From Victivallis vadensis (lineage in GTDB: Bacteria > Verrucomicrobiota > Lentisphaeria > Victivallales > GWF2-50-93), in assembly GCA_020718525.1 (NCBI GenBank), contig DYRX01000067.1:1-15207 (forward strand): a stretch of 15,207 bases of DNA, in the 5' to 3' direction. The notes under the pieces were generated by a model that saw only the letters and a program-made list of their open reading frames with translations, had not been told where the DNA came from and searched no databases. Shown here one piece after another: positions 5,696 to 14,589 of the stretch. The first letter of the stretch is position 1. Every line of letters begins with the position of its first letter. The position numbers and the translations under genes are program-made.

Positions 5696-7677
5696 TCAGC
5701 TTCGCCAAGCCTCTTTTCCTCGCCCTCTCTGCGTTTCTTATCCTTCCAGTCCTGATTCATCTCATCAGAAGGCAGAACGCGCTGAACATCGTTTTCCCAA
5801 GCATAAGCTGGATACTGAGAGGCAAGCTCCCAAGAGAAGGGCGGAGAAAGCTCAGAGACATTTTTCTCCTCCTTCTGCGACTCCTGCTTTTTTCAGCCGT
5901 GATCCTGGCTCTTTCCGAGCCGGTGCTAAACAAGATCGCCGCCGAGCAAGGCAAGCAAAAAAGTCAGATCGCCTTGATAATGGACTCCTCCTCCAGCATG
6001 TCCGGATGGAATTCCCTCGACAATCTGCAATCGGCAGTTTCCGAGCTGGTAAAAAAGAATCCCGACGCTGAGTTTTTCCTGATACGCTCGGCAGATTCGC
6101 CGGAATGCCTCCTCTCCTCCTCAAAAAGCAAAGGCGAGATCATGAAAACAGCAGACTCGCTCAAAGCCTCCGAGTTCAGAGGCAATCACGCGAAGGCATT
6201 TGAAAAGGCGCTCGAACTTTTTGACCGGGACGCTTCAAAAAAAATTGTCGTTCTCTCTGATTTTCAGCGATCAGACTGGGATTTTCCTGATGAGTTCCGC
6301 ATCCCGGCAGAAATCCCCGTCGAATTTCTTGACGTCGGCTCAAATATGAAAGAAAATGTCGGAATAGTTTCCGCCAGCCGTTCCCTCAACGACGATGGAA
6401 GCTCCGAGCTGATCCTGGAATTGAAAAATTACGGCGAAAAAATTCAGAAAAGAAATATTGCCGTCAAAACCCTGCTCGAAGAAAAAAAATCGGCAATTGA
6501 AATTCTCCCAGGCAAAACTGCACGGGCGAGCTTCAGGCTTGACAAGGGCGAGCACGGAAAGATACTCGCACAGACAGATTGCGACGAGTATCAGAAAGAC
6601 GATTCGTTCCACATCTGGCTCGATGCGCCGAAAGCCCGTAAAATCTATGTTTTCATCCCTTCGGAACGTGAGCCTGAAAGAGCGGACGACGCCCTCTTCA
6701 TTCAAAAAGCCTTCCAAACGCGGAACGAGGCGGAATCCGCTAATTTTGAAGTATTTGTATTCGATGTCGAAGAGTTCTCCAATGTGATTTTCGACGATGC
6801 CACGCTGATTTTCCTCTGCGGCGCCTGCGCGTATCTCAAGGAGGAGGACTTCTCCATGCTCAGAGCGTGCATGAAAAATGGAATACCGATTGTTGCGACT
6901 CCCGGCAGAGCTTCGGGGAACAGCTTTTCTGTCCTTTCCAGGGAGAAACTGCTTTCAACTGAATATCAGGGATTTTTCAACTCGCTCAAGGCCCGTGAAT
7001 ACATGCGCATTTCTCCAAAAATGCAAAACTCTTTCATCAAAGAGCTTTTCGGCGGCTCTGCCAATGCGGATCTTTTTCTTTTTCCTATCTACAGATATGT
7101 GAAACTCGTCCCCAAAGCTCCCGCAGAAACCCTCCTCTCGACTCTTGATCAATATCCTTTCCTGCTCAGACAGCAAAATGGAGAGGCGGCGATATTCGCC
7201 TTCTCGCTTGACTTCAATCTAGCTTGGAGCGAATTTCCCATAAGCGGCTCATTTGTGCCGATCATGAGGGAAATCGCCGGATCCAGGAAAAAAAATCTCG
7301 GCGGCGCCGTTGCGGCGTTTTCATGCGGAGACAAAGTTCCGGACTCATTAAAAAATGTCTTCCCAGATGGAAAAGCTGCCATGCCGGGGGTTTACGAGAC
7401 CGGAGAAGAAAATGCAATCCAGGTAAACGCTCCGGAATCCGAATCCATCCCCGAAAAGCAGTCCCTCTTCGTCCTTCGGGAAAAACTCTGCTCCAAAACA
7501 GCAAACAGCAAGACCGCAGGCGCAAACCTGCAGTCCGGCGAATCAGGCAGAAGCTTCTTCGATATCCTGGCAATTTTAGCACTAGCCGCGCTGATCTTCG
7601 AGTCCATCCTCGCTCTTCTTCTGGAAAGCAGGGAGGAACTGCGAAATTCGCTGAAACAGGATACAGCAAATGCGTGA
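5692..7677 (+). CDS. BatA-like membrane protein with vWA and GATase-like domains
   Basis: A 661-residue protein. The N-terminal BatA-type double-membrane region (about 5-23 and 56-76) carries the typical LRDIFLLLLRLLLF...LALSEP wording. A vWA domain follows with intact D-x-S-x-S (Asp98, Ser100, Ser102; DSSSSM) and a VVLSDF strand. Next come a beta-rich region (about 220-320) and a Rossmann/GATase-like region that contains the motif AIFAFSLDFNLAWSEFPISG around 500-520, typical of large Bat-type proteins. One C-terminal helix (622-644) would anchor the large middle part. It overlaps the genes on both sides, by 4 and 8 nt. It is likely a membrane partner of the DUF58 protein. Known Bat proteins relate to stress tolerance and envelope function, but the exact role here is not known. 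Confidence 0.87.
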   Translation: MISFAKPLFLALSAFLILPVLIHLIRRQNALNIVFPSISWILRGKLPREGRRKLRDIFLLLLRLLLFSAVILALSEPVLNKIAAEQGKQKSQIALIMDSSSSMSGWNSLDNLQSAVSELVKKNPDAEFFLIRSADSPECLLSSSKSKGEIMKTADSLKASEFRGNHAKAFEKALELFDRDASKKIVVLSDFQRSDWDFPDEFRIPAEIPVEFLDVGSNMKENVGIVSASRSLNDDGSSELILELKNYGEKIQKRNIAVKTLLEEKKSAIEILPGKTARASFRLDKGEHGKILAQTDCDEYQKDDSFHIWLDAPKARKIYVFIPSEREPERADDALFIQKAFQTRNEAESANFEVFVFDVEEFSNVIFDDATLIFLCGACAYLKEEDFSMLRACMKNGIPIVATPGRASGNSFSVLSREKLLSTEYQGFFNSLKAREYMRISPKMQNSFIKELFGGSANADLFLFPIYRYVKLVPKAPAETLLSTLDQYPFLLRQQNGEAAIFAFSLDFNLAWSEFPISGSFVPIMREIAGSRKKNLGGAVAAFSCGDKVPDSLKNVFPDGKAAMPGVYETGEENAIQVNAPESESIPEKQSLFVLREKLCSKTANSKTAGANLQSGESGRSFFDILAILALAALIFESILALLLESREELRNSLKQDTANA

Positions 7678-10600
7678 ACAAATGAAAATTTCCGACCTTC
7701 TTTCGTCCGCAAGCGACAGGATCGCAAGATCGCGCGCACTCCAGCTCATGTCATTTTCCATCCTTGTCTTTTTATTCGTCCTCGCATTTATTTCGCTCGC
7801 AGAGCTCTTTTTCCCGATCTCCGAAAAAAATGCTTTTAAGATCAGCCTCGGACTTTTAGGCGCTCTGCTCGCGGCATGTTTCGCATCCGCAATCGCCGCC
7901 AGAATTAAGAGCCCTTCATCCAGGGATGTCGCCCTCATGATCGAAGCGCAAAGACCGGAACTGATGGATTCCCTCGTCTGCGCCCTCGAAAAAGAAAGGC
8001 TTGACAATTCTCAAAAAGGGATTTTCGACGACGAAATAATCGCATCAGTGACTGCACAGAGCAAGCTTGACGAAAGCATAAGGAAACTCCTGAGAAAAAA
8101 TAGGAGACGTGCCCGCATAGTCGTCTCATTCTTAATTTCCTTGTGCCTGGCGTTATTCATATCCAGGTTTGATTTTGCCGAAAAATCTCTGAACAGGGCG
8201 AAAGAGCTGGCTGGAAAAATCGAGCCGGGCATTATAGTAGAGCCAGGATCCGTTGAGCTGGAAGCTCATTCGAATCTAAAAGTGAAGGCATTCATTTCAA
8301 GATGGGACAAGAACGCCTTTCTTGTGTCGAAGAGCGGCGAATCGGAGCAAAGATTCAAAATGATCCCGGGGCCAGACGGCACGCCGGAGTTCAACTTCTA
8401 CGATCTGAAATCCCCATTCGAATACAGGGTGGAAACCGATGTCCTCGAATCTGACGCTTTCCATGTCTCGATTTACGAGCCGCCTCGGCTTGACAAATTT
8501 CGAATGACCGTCGTTCCTCCTGAATACACGATGAAAAATCGCGAAAGCTTCGAAAAGATCGGAAGCATATCGGCTCCTATTGGCTCCATCGTAGAATTCC
8601 GCCTCTCCGCAGAAAATACGTCCTCGATTTTTATGATTGGCTCGGACGGAACCTCAAAGGCCTTTTCAAAAGCCGCAGGCGGCGAATCCCCGTACGAATT
8701 CAATTTGCTCCTATCCAAGGACAACGAGCTCTTCATCCGTCTTGAAGACGCAAAGGGGCACAAGGTGAACACAGAAAAATTTGAGATCAAAGCAGTTCCG
8801 GATCTTCCTCCCGTGGTGGAGATATTGACACCACAGAACGAAATCTCCGCCAAGCCCAGCGACTCCATTCCCTTCAAGCTCGCCACATGCGACGACTACG
8901 GAGTAAAATCACTTTCCTTCACATATTCGGCATCCGGCTCGCCGCTGATTACCTCGAAGCTTTATCCAGACTCGTCACAGCCCGAAAAAGCTCCCCTTAA
9001 AATCTTCTCCGAGCACATGCTTGACATCTCAAAGACAAAATGCCAGCCCGGCGACGTGATTGTCTGCCATTTCACCGCATCAGACAACAAAAATCCAGTC
9101 CCAAATCAGTCCCGCTCCGAAATAGTTTTCATCGAGATCAAGGAGGATTTCGAGAAGCCCGAATCCGACGGCGCCGGAAAAAAGGAGAAAATTGACATCA
9201 ACAAGCTGACTGCCGAGCTCAAAAGGCTGATCAGGATGACCTACGATCTGATGGCGATTCCTTCAGATTCGGAGGAGACGGATAAAATGTTTTCGGAAAT
9301 TACAAAAAATATGGCGGCGCTGAGGCTGGACGGCAGGGCGATTTTCGACAAAGTAATGTCTAAACTTCCCGCCCAGGCATTGAAGAGCGACCCTCTGATT
9401 GCGAAATTCGCAAAGGCGCTCGAAGAGGTTGAAAACGCGGAAAAGCTTCTCCGCGCCCGCAATGCTAGCGACTCGCTTCCCCCACAGCAGAGGGCCCTCT
9501 CGCTTTTTGCAACAATCGCCCAGGAGCTCGAAAAAAACACTCCGACCGGAAAAGAAGGCGAAGGCGAGGGAGAAGGAGATAAAAACGACCCGAAAAAAGG
9601 CGAAGAGAAGAAAAAATCTTTGAAGGATGTCCTGGCGAACCTCAAAAAAGCCCTTTCTGAATGCGCCTCTCTCGCCGGAAGGCAGACCGCCCTTAACAAT
9701 CAGATGGAAACTCTTCCTCAGAGCGAAAAAGCTGGCGCCGAGCACATGCAGGCGTCTTCTAAGCAGACGGAAATATCCGAAGAAGTCCATAAAATCGCGT
9801 CTGATCTTGCCGAGGACGGCATCGCCCAAAGAGCGGCATCCGAGCTTGAGAGAACATCAGATGAAATGAACGGAGCTTCGAGAGCGCTCCAGGACGCCCT
9901 GTCAGACGAAGCCCTTCAAAGAGGGAAAATTGCCCATGCTTCATTGCTTTCATCCATGGACCTGATCCGCCAGAAAATAAGAAATCTCATATCCGATAAA
10001 ATTGACTCGATATCGGCTTCGGCAAAATCGCTTTCCGGAAAGGAGTCCGATGCCGCCGCCGCATCGCGCGGAGCTGACAAGAGCGGAGAATCAAAAGGCG
10101 AAGCCTCGGAAAAAATGCGAAATTCGCAGAACTCAATCCTGGAGAAGGCGCGTGATCTGTTCTCGGAATCGGACGCATTGTCGGACGAGATAGCCGATGA
10201 ATTTCCTGATGCGGCGAAAAAGCTCGATTCAGCGCGCCAAAATTCTTCGGAAATTGAAAAGCAGATGAAGAAAGCCTCGAATTCCCTTCTATATGCGAAG
10301 TTCGCAAAGGCGGCGGAATTTCAGGATTCCGCATCACGGGAACTTGCGAAATTCGCAGACTCGATTTCCCAGGCTAAATCCTCTATTCCAAAAATGTCCC
10401 AGGAAGACGTCCTAGAGCTGATGAGAAAGATTAGATCCGCCGACGAGGCGCTTGGAGGCGGAGAGAAGGAATCGGAAAAAAGCGGAAAATCCGAGACTGC
10501 AAAAAATTCCAAAGGAACGGCATCCGCCATCGGCAGGGACATCTCATCGGCAGGAGAAGACCTGGGACTAGTGGAGCTGAAAGATCTTGGCAGAGCGCTT

Positions 10601-10798
10601 CAGGATCTCCCGTCCGACGGAGAAAATTCACAGAACATGATTGCGAGAAGAATATTGGCTGAGGCGGATGGAGTCCTTCAGTCGTATCTGCTCAAATTCG
10701 AGATCGGAAGACGGACGGAACTGCGCAGAAAAATCAGTTCGCCCCCGGAAAAATACAGAGGGCTTGTCGAAGAATATTTCAAATCATTGAGCGAATAG
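7670..10798 (+). CDS. Large DUF4175-like membrane protein with Ig-like and long coiled-coil regions
   Basis: A 1042-residue protein resembling the DUF4175-type proteins found beside vWA clusters in PVC bacteria; this assignment is by architecture, not a firm family match. Two membrane helices (about 27-47, 57-78) are followed by a cytoplasmic helical stretch containing ALMIEAQRPELMDSLVCALE (88-107) and a third helix (148-165). Residues about 190-495 are beta-rich, probably Ig-like domains, facing the periplasm. The rest (about 505-1042) is charged, Ala/Ser/Glu/Lys-rich and predicted helical or coiled-coil, interrupted near 628-650 by a low-complexity EGEGEGDKND/KKGEEKKK linker. No enzyme motif or C-terminal anchor is seen. 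The start at 7670 overlaps the previous gene by 8 nt; ATG 7682 is an alternative. It may be a structural or sensing arm of the complex. Confidence 0.75.
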   Translation: MREQMKISDLLSSASDRIARSRALQLMSFSILVFLFVLAFISLAELFFPISEKNAFKISLGLLGALLAACFASAIAARIKSPSSRDVALMIEAQRPELMDSLVCALEKERLDNSQKGIFDDEIIASVTAQSKLDESIRKLLRKNRRRARIVVSFLISLCLALFISRFDFAEKSLNRAKELAGKIEPGIIVEPGSVELEAHSNLKVKAFISRWDKNAFLVSKSGESEQRFKMIPGPDGTPEFNFYDLKSPFEYRVETDVLESDAFHVSIYEPPRLDKFRMTVVPPEYTMKNRESFEKIGSISAPIGSIVEFRLSAENTSSIFMIGSDGTSKAFSKAAGGESPYEFNLLLSKDNELFIRLEDAKGHKVNTEKFEIKAVPDLPPVVEILTPQNEISAKPSDSIPFKLATCDDYGVKSLSFTYSASGSPLITSKLYPDSSQPEKAPLKIFSEHMLDISKTKCQPGDVIVCHFTASDNKNPVPNQSRSEIVFIEIKEDFEKPESDGAGKKEKIDINKLTAELKRLIRMTYDLMAIPSDSEETDKMFSEITKNMAALRLDGRAIFDKVMSKLPAQALKSDPLIAKFAKALEEVENAEKLLRARNASDSLPPQQRALSLFATIAQELEKNTPTGKEGEGEGEGDKNDPKKGEEKKKSLKDVLANLKKALSECASLAGRQTALNNQMETLPQSEKAGAEHMQASSKQTEISEEVHKIASDLAEDGIAQRAASELERTSDEMNGASRALQDALSDEALQRGKIAHASLLSSMDLIRQKIRNLISDKIDSISASAKSLSGKESDAAAASRGADKSGESKGEASEKMRNSQNSILEKARDLFSESDALSDEIADEFPDAAKKLDSARQNSSEIEKQMKKASNSLLYAKFAKAAEFQDSASRELAKFADSISQAKSSIPKMSQEDVLELMRKIRSADEALGGGEKESEKSGKSETAKNSKGTASAIGRDISSAGEDLGLVELKDLGRALQDLPSDGENSQNMIARRILAEADGVLQSYLLKFEIGRRTELRRKISSPPEKYRGLVEEYFKSLSE
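10116..10357. repeat. Cluster of three iterated palindromes
   Basis: Three of the seven GCGAA(A/G)TTCGC sites fall within 242 bp of the DUF4175-like gene: 10116-10128, 10294-10306 (central G) and 10345-10357. The first is read in a different codon frame (Arg-Asn-Ser) from the other two (Ala-Lys-Phe-Ala). That argues against protein-level repetition as the sole cause. Confidence 0.7.
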
Positions 10799-10802
10799 GC
10801 AA

Positions 10803-12971
10803 ATGACAACTATAGGAATTGAAAGAGACATCATGCTGCCATTGATCCTGGCGATCATTGCCGCAGTTTTTGTTTTTTTTCAATATTTGCGCCAGATCAA
10901 ATCTGTGGAAACTCCATACCTGTTTCTTCTATTTTCTCTCAAGCTGGGGGCGATTCTTGCACTGCTCGCACTCATGCTCAGGCCATACTGGCAGATAGAC
11001 GAGCCTGATCCGTCGGCATTCCGGGTCTGCTTTCTGGGAGACGTTTCTCCTAGCATGTCCCAGAAAGACTGTTCTGGAAAATCAAGGATTGAGGCATTGA
11101 ACGCAATTTTGCCGAAAGGCTCTACGAAGGCGTTCGAGGCGGCTGGACGGGCTCTGCAAAATCCGGAGATCTGCGTGTTCGGCGAACGCGTCCGCAGGCA
11201 TTTCGGATCGGATTTCGAAGTGATGCCGGGGAAAACATCCATAGGCGATGCGATTGATGCGGCGCTCTCATCTGCAGCAGGAGAGCCGCCAGGGGCGATA
11301 GTCCTGCTCTCAGACGGCGTGTCAAACATGGGCGAATCGCCAATCGCTTCAGCCATGAAATGCGCCGGACTTGGCGTCCCTGTCAACTGCGTTGGACTCG
11401 GCAGTTCGGATGCCGTCGGCGATCTTTCTATATCATCTCCATGCAGGAATCTTCCCGCGAAAAAGGGAGAGCTTTCTAAAATTCCGTTCACGGTGAGAAA
11501 TGATTTTTCCAAACGTATGGAAATTGATGCCGAACTTTTCCAGGACGGCGCACTGCTCTCCAAAAAACGTCTGGAGATTGCCGCCGGATCCTCTCTGGAC
11601 ACCGCCTTCGACGCGGCTCCGCTTAAATCCGGAAGAAATGTTTTTCTTCTGAAGATCAAAAGCGGCGGAACTGGAGATTTCCGACAGGAGAACGACATTG
11701 CGTTCGCGACTCTGAACGCGTCCGAGCCTGACACATTCAAGATCCTGTATCTGGGCTCAAGGCTGGACTGGAATTTCAAATTCATAAAAATGCACTGCGA
11801 CGAAAGCAGGCAGTTCAAATTCGACGCGATCGTTAAAAATGGGGAAAGCAATTTCTTCAGGACTTCAGTCGCGGAAAAAATCCCCGCCGATCAGAAGGGC
11901 TTTCCATTGGACACCGCAATTCTCTATGAATACGATCTGATCGCGCTGGATCTGAATTCTGAAAAATATCTTCCCGAAAATTATCAGGCATTCCTGGAAA
12001 AATTTGTTGGTTCAAAAGGCGGAGGGCTTCTCATCTTTGGCGAATCGTCGCCTCTGTCGCAGGATCTTCTCAAACTGCTTCCAGCAAAAGGACTTGCATC
12101 TGGCAATTCCTTCAAGAGCTCTTCTCTGATTCTTGACGCGCCCTTCATCTATGAAAGCGCCGTCCAGGACACGCTGAGCTTTGGAGCAGGACTCCTTCTT
12201 CCGGAGCAGTCGAAATTTTCCTTTGCCGACTCTCTCAAGCCCGGAGCGAAGTCGTTTCTGTCCGACAAGGAGAAGCGCGTTCTAGCCTGCATTCAGAGCT
12301 ATGGTGCAGGAAAATCTGCTTTTTTTGGACTGCGCTCGAACTGGCGCTGGTGCATGAGAAGCAATCCCGACAACGAAAAATACAAGCTGTTCTGGGATGG
12401 CCTTCTCGTGTGGATGGCATCAGGGGGAAAGGCGCGGCTCAGCCGTGATTTCGACGGTGCTGAATTCGCCGTCAACAGCGAAAACACAATATCTGTGAAG
12501 GTGCTGGACAAGGACTATCTGCCTGCGTCGGACGCGAAGCTTGTCGCGATGATAAAAGCGCCGGATTCGAAGATCTACGAGCTTCCCCTCGGCGCTGCGC
12601 CCGGCGGAGGCGGAGGCTATTCGGCGGTTTTCATTCCTGAAAATCCCGGAGAGCATGAAATTGAGCTGACTGCGAAATTCGCAGACGGTGAAACTCTGCG
12701 GACGAAGGGATCGTTGCTGGCGGCGCATTCAGGAATTGAATTTTCGGACATGAAGTTCAGAGAAGTTATTATGCGCGACATTGCAAGGATTTCCGGAGGC
12801 GAATATTTTTCATTCGCTGAGATCGGCAAAAAAAATGGGATAAGAATTTCCGCCAATATACCAAAAATAAAAAGAAAAATATATCTGGACGACTATTTTA
12901 TCCTGCCAGTGCTGATCTTCATATTGCTCTCTCTCGAATGGTATCTCAGGAGGAGAATCGGATTGAAATGA
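10803..12971 (+). CDS. Second vWA/GATase-like membrane protein
   Basis: A 722-residue protein that repeats the layout of the BatA-like protein upstream without being a close copy. Two N-terminal helices (about 11-30, 37-60) precede a vWA domain with intact D-x-S-x-S (Asp80, Ser82, Ser84; GDVSPSMS) and IVLLSDGVSNMG downstream. A beta domain follows, then a GATase-1-like region with SYGAGKSAFFGLRSNWRW at about 499-516, the usual wording of these PVC-type proteins. A late beta domain ends with the segment DIARISGGEYF, and a C-terminal helix (about 697-716) is followed by a basic tail. It starts 4 nt after the previous stop; an in-frame ATG at 10833 with AAAGAGA upstream is an alternative start. 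The GATase-like part lacks an obvious catalytic triad, so it is probably a binding module. Confidence 0.87.
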   Translation: MTTIGIERDIMLPLILAIIAAVFVFFQYLRQIKSVETPYLFLLFSLKLGAILALLALMLRPYWQIDEPDPSAFRVCFLGDVSPSMSQKDCSGKSRIEALNAILPKGSTKAFEAAGRALQNPEICVFGERVRRHFGSDFEVMPGKTSIGDAIDAALSSAAGEPPGAIVLLSDGVSNMGESPIASAMKCAGLGVPVNCVGLGSSDAVGDLSISSPCRNLPAKKGELSKIPFTVRNDFSKRMEIDAELFQDGALLSKKRLEIAAGSSLDTAFDAAPLKSGRNVFLLKIKSGGTGDFRQENDIAFATLNASEPDTFKILYLGSRLDWNFKFIKMHCDESRQFKFDAIVKNGESNFFRTSVAEKIPADQKGFPLDTAILYEYDLIALDLNSEKYLPENYQAFLEKFVGSKGGGLLIFGESSPLSQDLLKLLPAKGLASGNSFKSSSLILDAPFIYESAVQDTLSFGAGLLLPEQSKFSFADSLKPGAKSFLSDKEKRVLACIQSYGAGKSAFFGLRSNWRWCMRSNPDNEKYKLFWDGLLVWMASGGKARLSRDFDGAEFAVNSENTISVKVLDKDYLPASDAKLVAMIKAPDSKIYELPLGAAPGGGGGYSAVFIPENPGEHEIELTAKFADGETLRTKGSLLAAHSGIEFSDMKFREVIMRDIARISGGEYFSFAEIGKKNGIRISANIPKIKRKIYLDDYFILPVLIFILLSLEWYLRRRIGLK

Positions 12972-14500
12972 GAAGTATCGCAAAGTTCATATGTCCAATA
13001 TTTTTAGTATCGGCGCTGACGACAATTCTGCCTGCCCAGGACGAAGATGTCATTTTCATTGATCAGCCTCCGAGCTCCGCCGAAACAGCAACAGTGAAGA
13101 GCCGGATAAGGGATCTTGATTCCGACTCGGCAGAAATACGAAGGGCGGCAGTGCTGATACTGGGGAAGTATCAAAGGCCGGATGCAATAGCCTCGCTCAT
13201 CAGAATGCTTGGTGATCCGGCGGCTGACGTAAGGCGCGCGGCACTTGTTTCACTCGTTGAAAATCTTTCGGTTCCGCAGTCTGCGGCGATTCCAATATTG
13301 GACATGCTTGCGGACGAGGACATCCATGTCAGGCGCATAGCGTCGGCGGCAATTCCAAATGTCGCGTTTATGATAGAATCAATGCGCTTCGACCAGAAGT
13401 CTGGGAAAATAGTGCGGCAGGACATGCCAGAAAAAACGCGCGCGGCAATCCTTGGCGCGTACCGCGACGCGGACGCCGGAGTCAGAAAAAACATGCTTGC
13501 AGGTCATCCATATCTTCAATCCTACGCCCCTGCTGAAGCTCTTTCTCCTCTTCTGGACGATCCGGACAGAGATGTCAAACTTTGCGCAATTGATCGGATT
13601 TTCAGGCTTCTTTCTCCAGGAAAGAGAAAAGAGGCGGCGGCAAAGCTTGCCCAGGACAAGGACGATCTGGTCAAGTTGAAGCTTCTCAAGACTCTGAGGA
13701 CATGTCCCAAGGATCCTGCCCTGATGAAAATTTTGGAGCAATTCTGCGCTTCTCCGTCGCCAGAGATTAGAAGCGAGGCTCTTCTCTGCTCCGTCTATTG
13801 GGGAGTAAAGCCGGATCTTGCAGTTCTTGAGAAGGCCATATTCGATCCAGAACTTACATCTGACCTTAAAAAAGATTTCATATCGCTCCTGTCAATCTAT
13901 TCTGCAGAAGCAAAGCCACTGCTGAAAAAAATCATAGCTGAATCGGAAATATCCCTGAAAGCCCAGGCTTTGGACATTTTGCTCGCGATCGGAGCAGACA
14001 GCATTTCGGACGCCGAACGGCTTGATTATCTGGAAAGCCCGATTCCGGAACTGCGGGCCGCTTCGCTAAGGCATTTGTCTCAAATGGCAAGACTTGACAA
14101 GGAACTGCTCGGGAAAATATGCGCCAGCAAATATCCGGAACTCCGCCTCAAGTCCGCACAGCTTTCCGCATCAATGCCGGAAGAAAATGCAAAAAAGATC
14201 CTTGATGAACTGATACTTGACGACGATGACGAGGTAAGATCTGCGGCACTGCAATCCTATGCTAGGCGCAGAATTCCTGGATGGATTCAGCTCCTGAGAC
14301 AGACTCTCGAAGACGAGAATCCGAGAATATCCGAGACTGCCTTCGATGAACTGCTGATGGCGCGCGAAAAGGATGCCGAAAGGGCGCTGGACGATTTCGC
14401 CTCCAAAAATCCGGACAATCCCCTGGCGGGTAAAATAAGAGGCCGCCCCACGGAACAGCGAGTTCCGCAAATTTTCCTACCAGGACAAAGGAAAAGATAG
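12968..14500 (+). CDS. Secreted HEAT-repeat protein
   Basis: A 510-residue protein with a Sec signal peptide (residues 1-23, cleavage after ...ILPA). About eleven HEAT-like units follow, recognisable by the recurring turn D-x-(D/P)-x-x-(V/I)-R-x-x-A at roughly 51, 82, 115, 167, 196, 229, 262, 355, 386, 418 and 448. The C-terminus is basic (RGRPTEQRVPQ...GQRKR). HEAT solenoids are protein-binding scaffolds; no catalytic motif is present. ATG 12968 overlaps the upstream stop (ATGA) and has AGGAGGAG at 12948-12955. The longer frame from 12938 would put charged residues before the signal peptide, so it is less likely. As the last gene of the operon it probably supplies a periplasmic scaffold for the membrane vWA proteins; this is inference. 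Confidence 0.9.
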   Translation: MRSIAKFICPIFLVSALTTILPAQDEDVIFIDQPPSSAETATVKSRIRDLDSDSAEIRRAAVLILGKYQRPDAIASLIRMLGDPAADVRRAALVSLVENLSVPQSAAIPILDMLADEDIHVRRIASAAIPNVAFMIESMRFDQKSGKIVRQDMPEKTRAAILGAYRDADAGVRKNMLAGHPYLQSYAPAEALSPLLDDPDRDVKLCAIDRIFRLLSPGKRKEAAAKLAQDKDDLVKLKLLKTLRTCPKDPALMKILEQFCASPSPEIRSEALLCSVYWGVKPDLAVLEKAIFDPELTSDLKKDFISLLSIYSAEAKPLLKKIIAESEISLKAQALDILLAIGADSISDAERLDYLESPIPELRAASLRHLSQMARLDKELLGKICASKYPELRLKSAQLSASMPEENAKKILDELILDDDDEVRSAALQSYARRRIPGWIQLLRQTLEDENPRISETAFDELLMAREKDAERALDDFASKNPDNPLAGKIRGRPTEQRVPQIFLPGQRKR

Positions 14501-14518
14501 CTTTGCTGGTCGAAGCCA

Positions 14519-14547
14519 TTGATTTTTTTCAAGGTCAGCTCTATCTT
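14519..14547 (+). promoter_or_regulatory. Candidate promoter of the lipoprotein gene
   Basis: TTGATT (14519-14524) and TATCTT (14542-14547) are separated by exactly 17 nt, each matching four of six consensus positions. Transcription would start near 14554, about 25 nt before the ribosome binding site. This would let the lipoprotein be expressed apart from the long operon. Confidence 0.35.
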
Positions 14548-14577
14548 TTCACCGTCCAAATGCAAAGCAATCAAAAA

Positions 14578-14583
14578 AAGGAG
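14578..14583 (+). promoter_or_regulatory. Strong ribosome binding site (AAGGAG) for the lipoprotein
   Basis: AAGGAG sits 6 nt before ATG 14590 and decides this start over the in-frame ATG at 14560. It is the best ribosome binding site in the window; most other genes rely on overlap or weak sites. Confidence 0.8.
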
Positions 14584-14589
14584 ACGAAA

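Noticed and set aside
9263..9829. 188-codon antisense open frame in the DUF4175-like gene
   Set aside because: It arises from Glu/Lys-rich coding on the other strand, which reads as Phe/Leu/Ser, and has no independent support.
10880..11851. 323-codon antisense open frame inside the second vWA gene
   Set aside because: It is the shadow of a well-supported gene with clear domains on the plus strand; the antisense product is Ser/Arg/Pro-rich with no family features.
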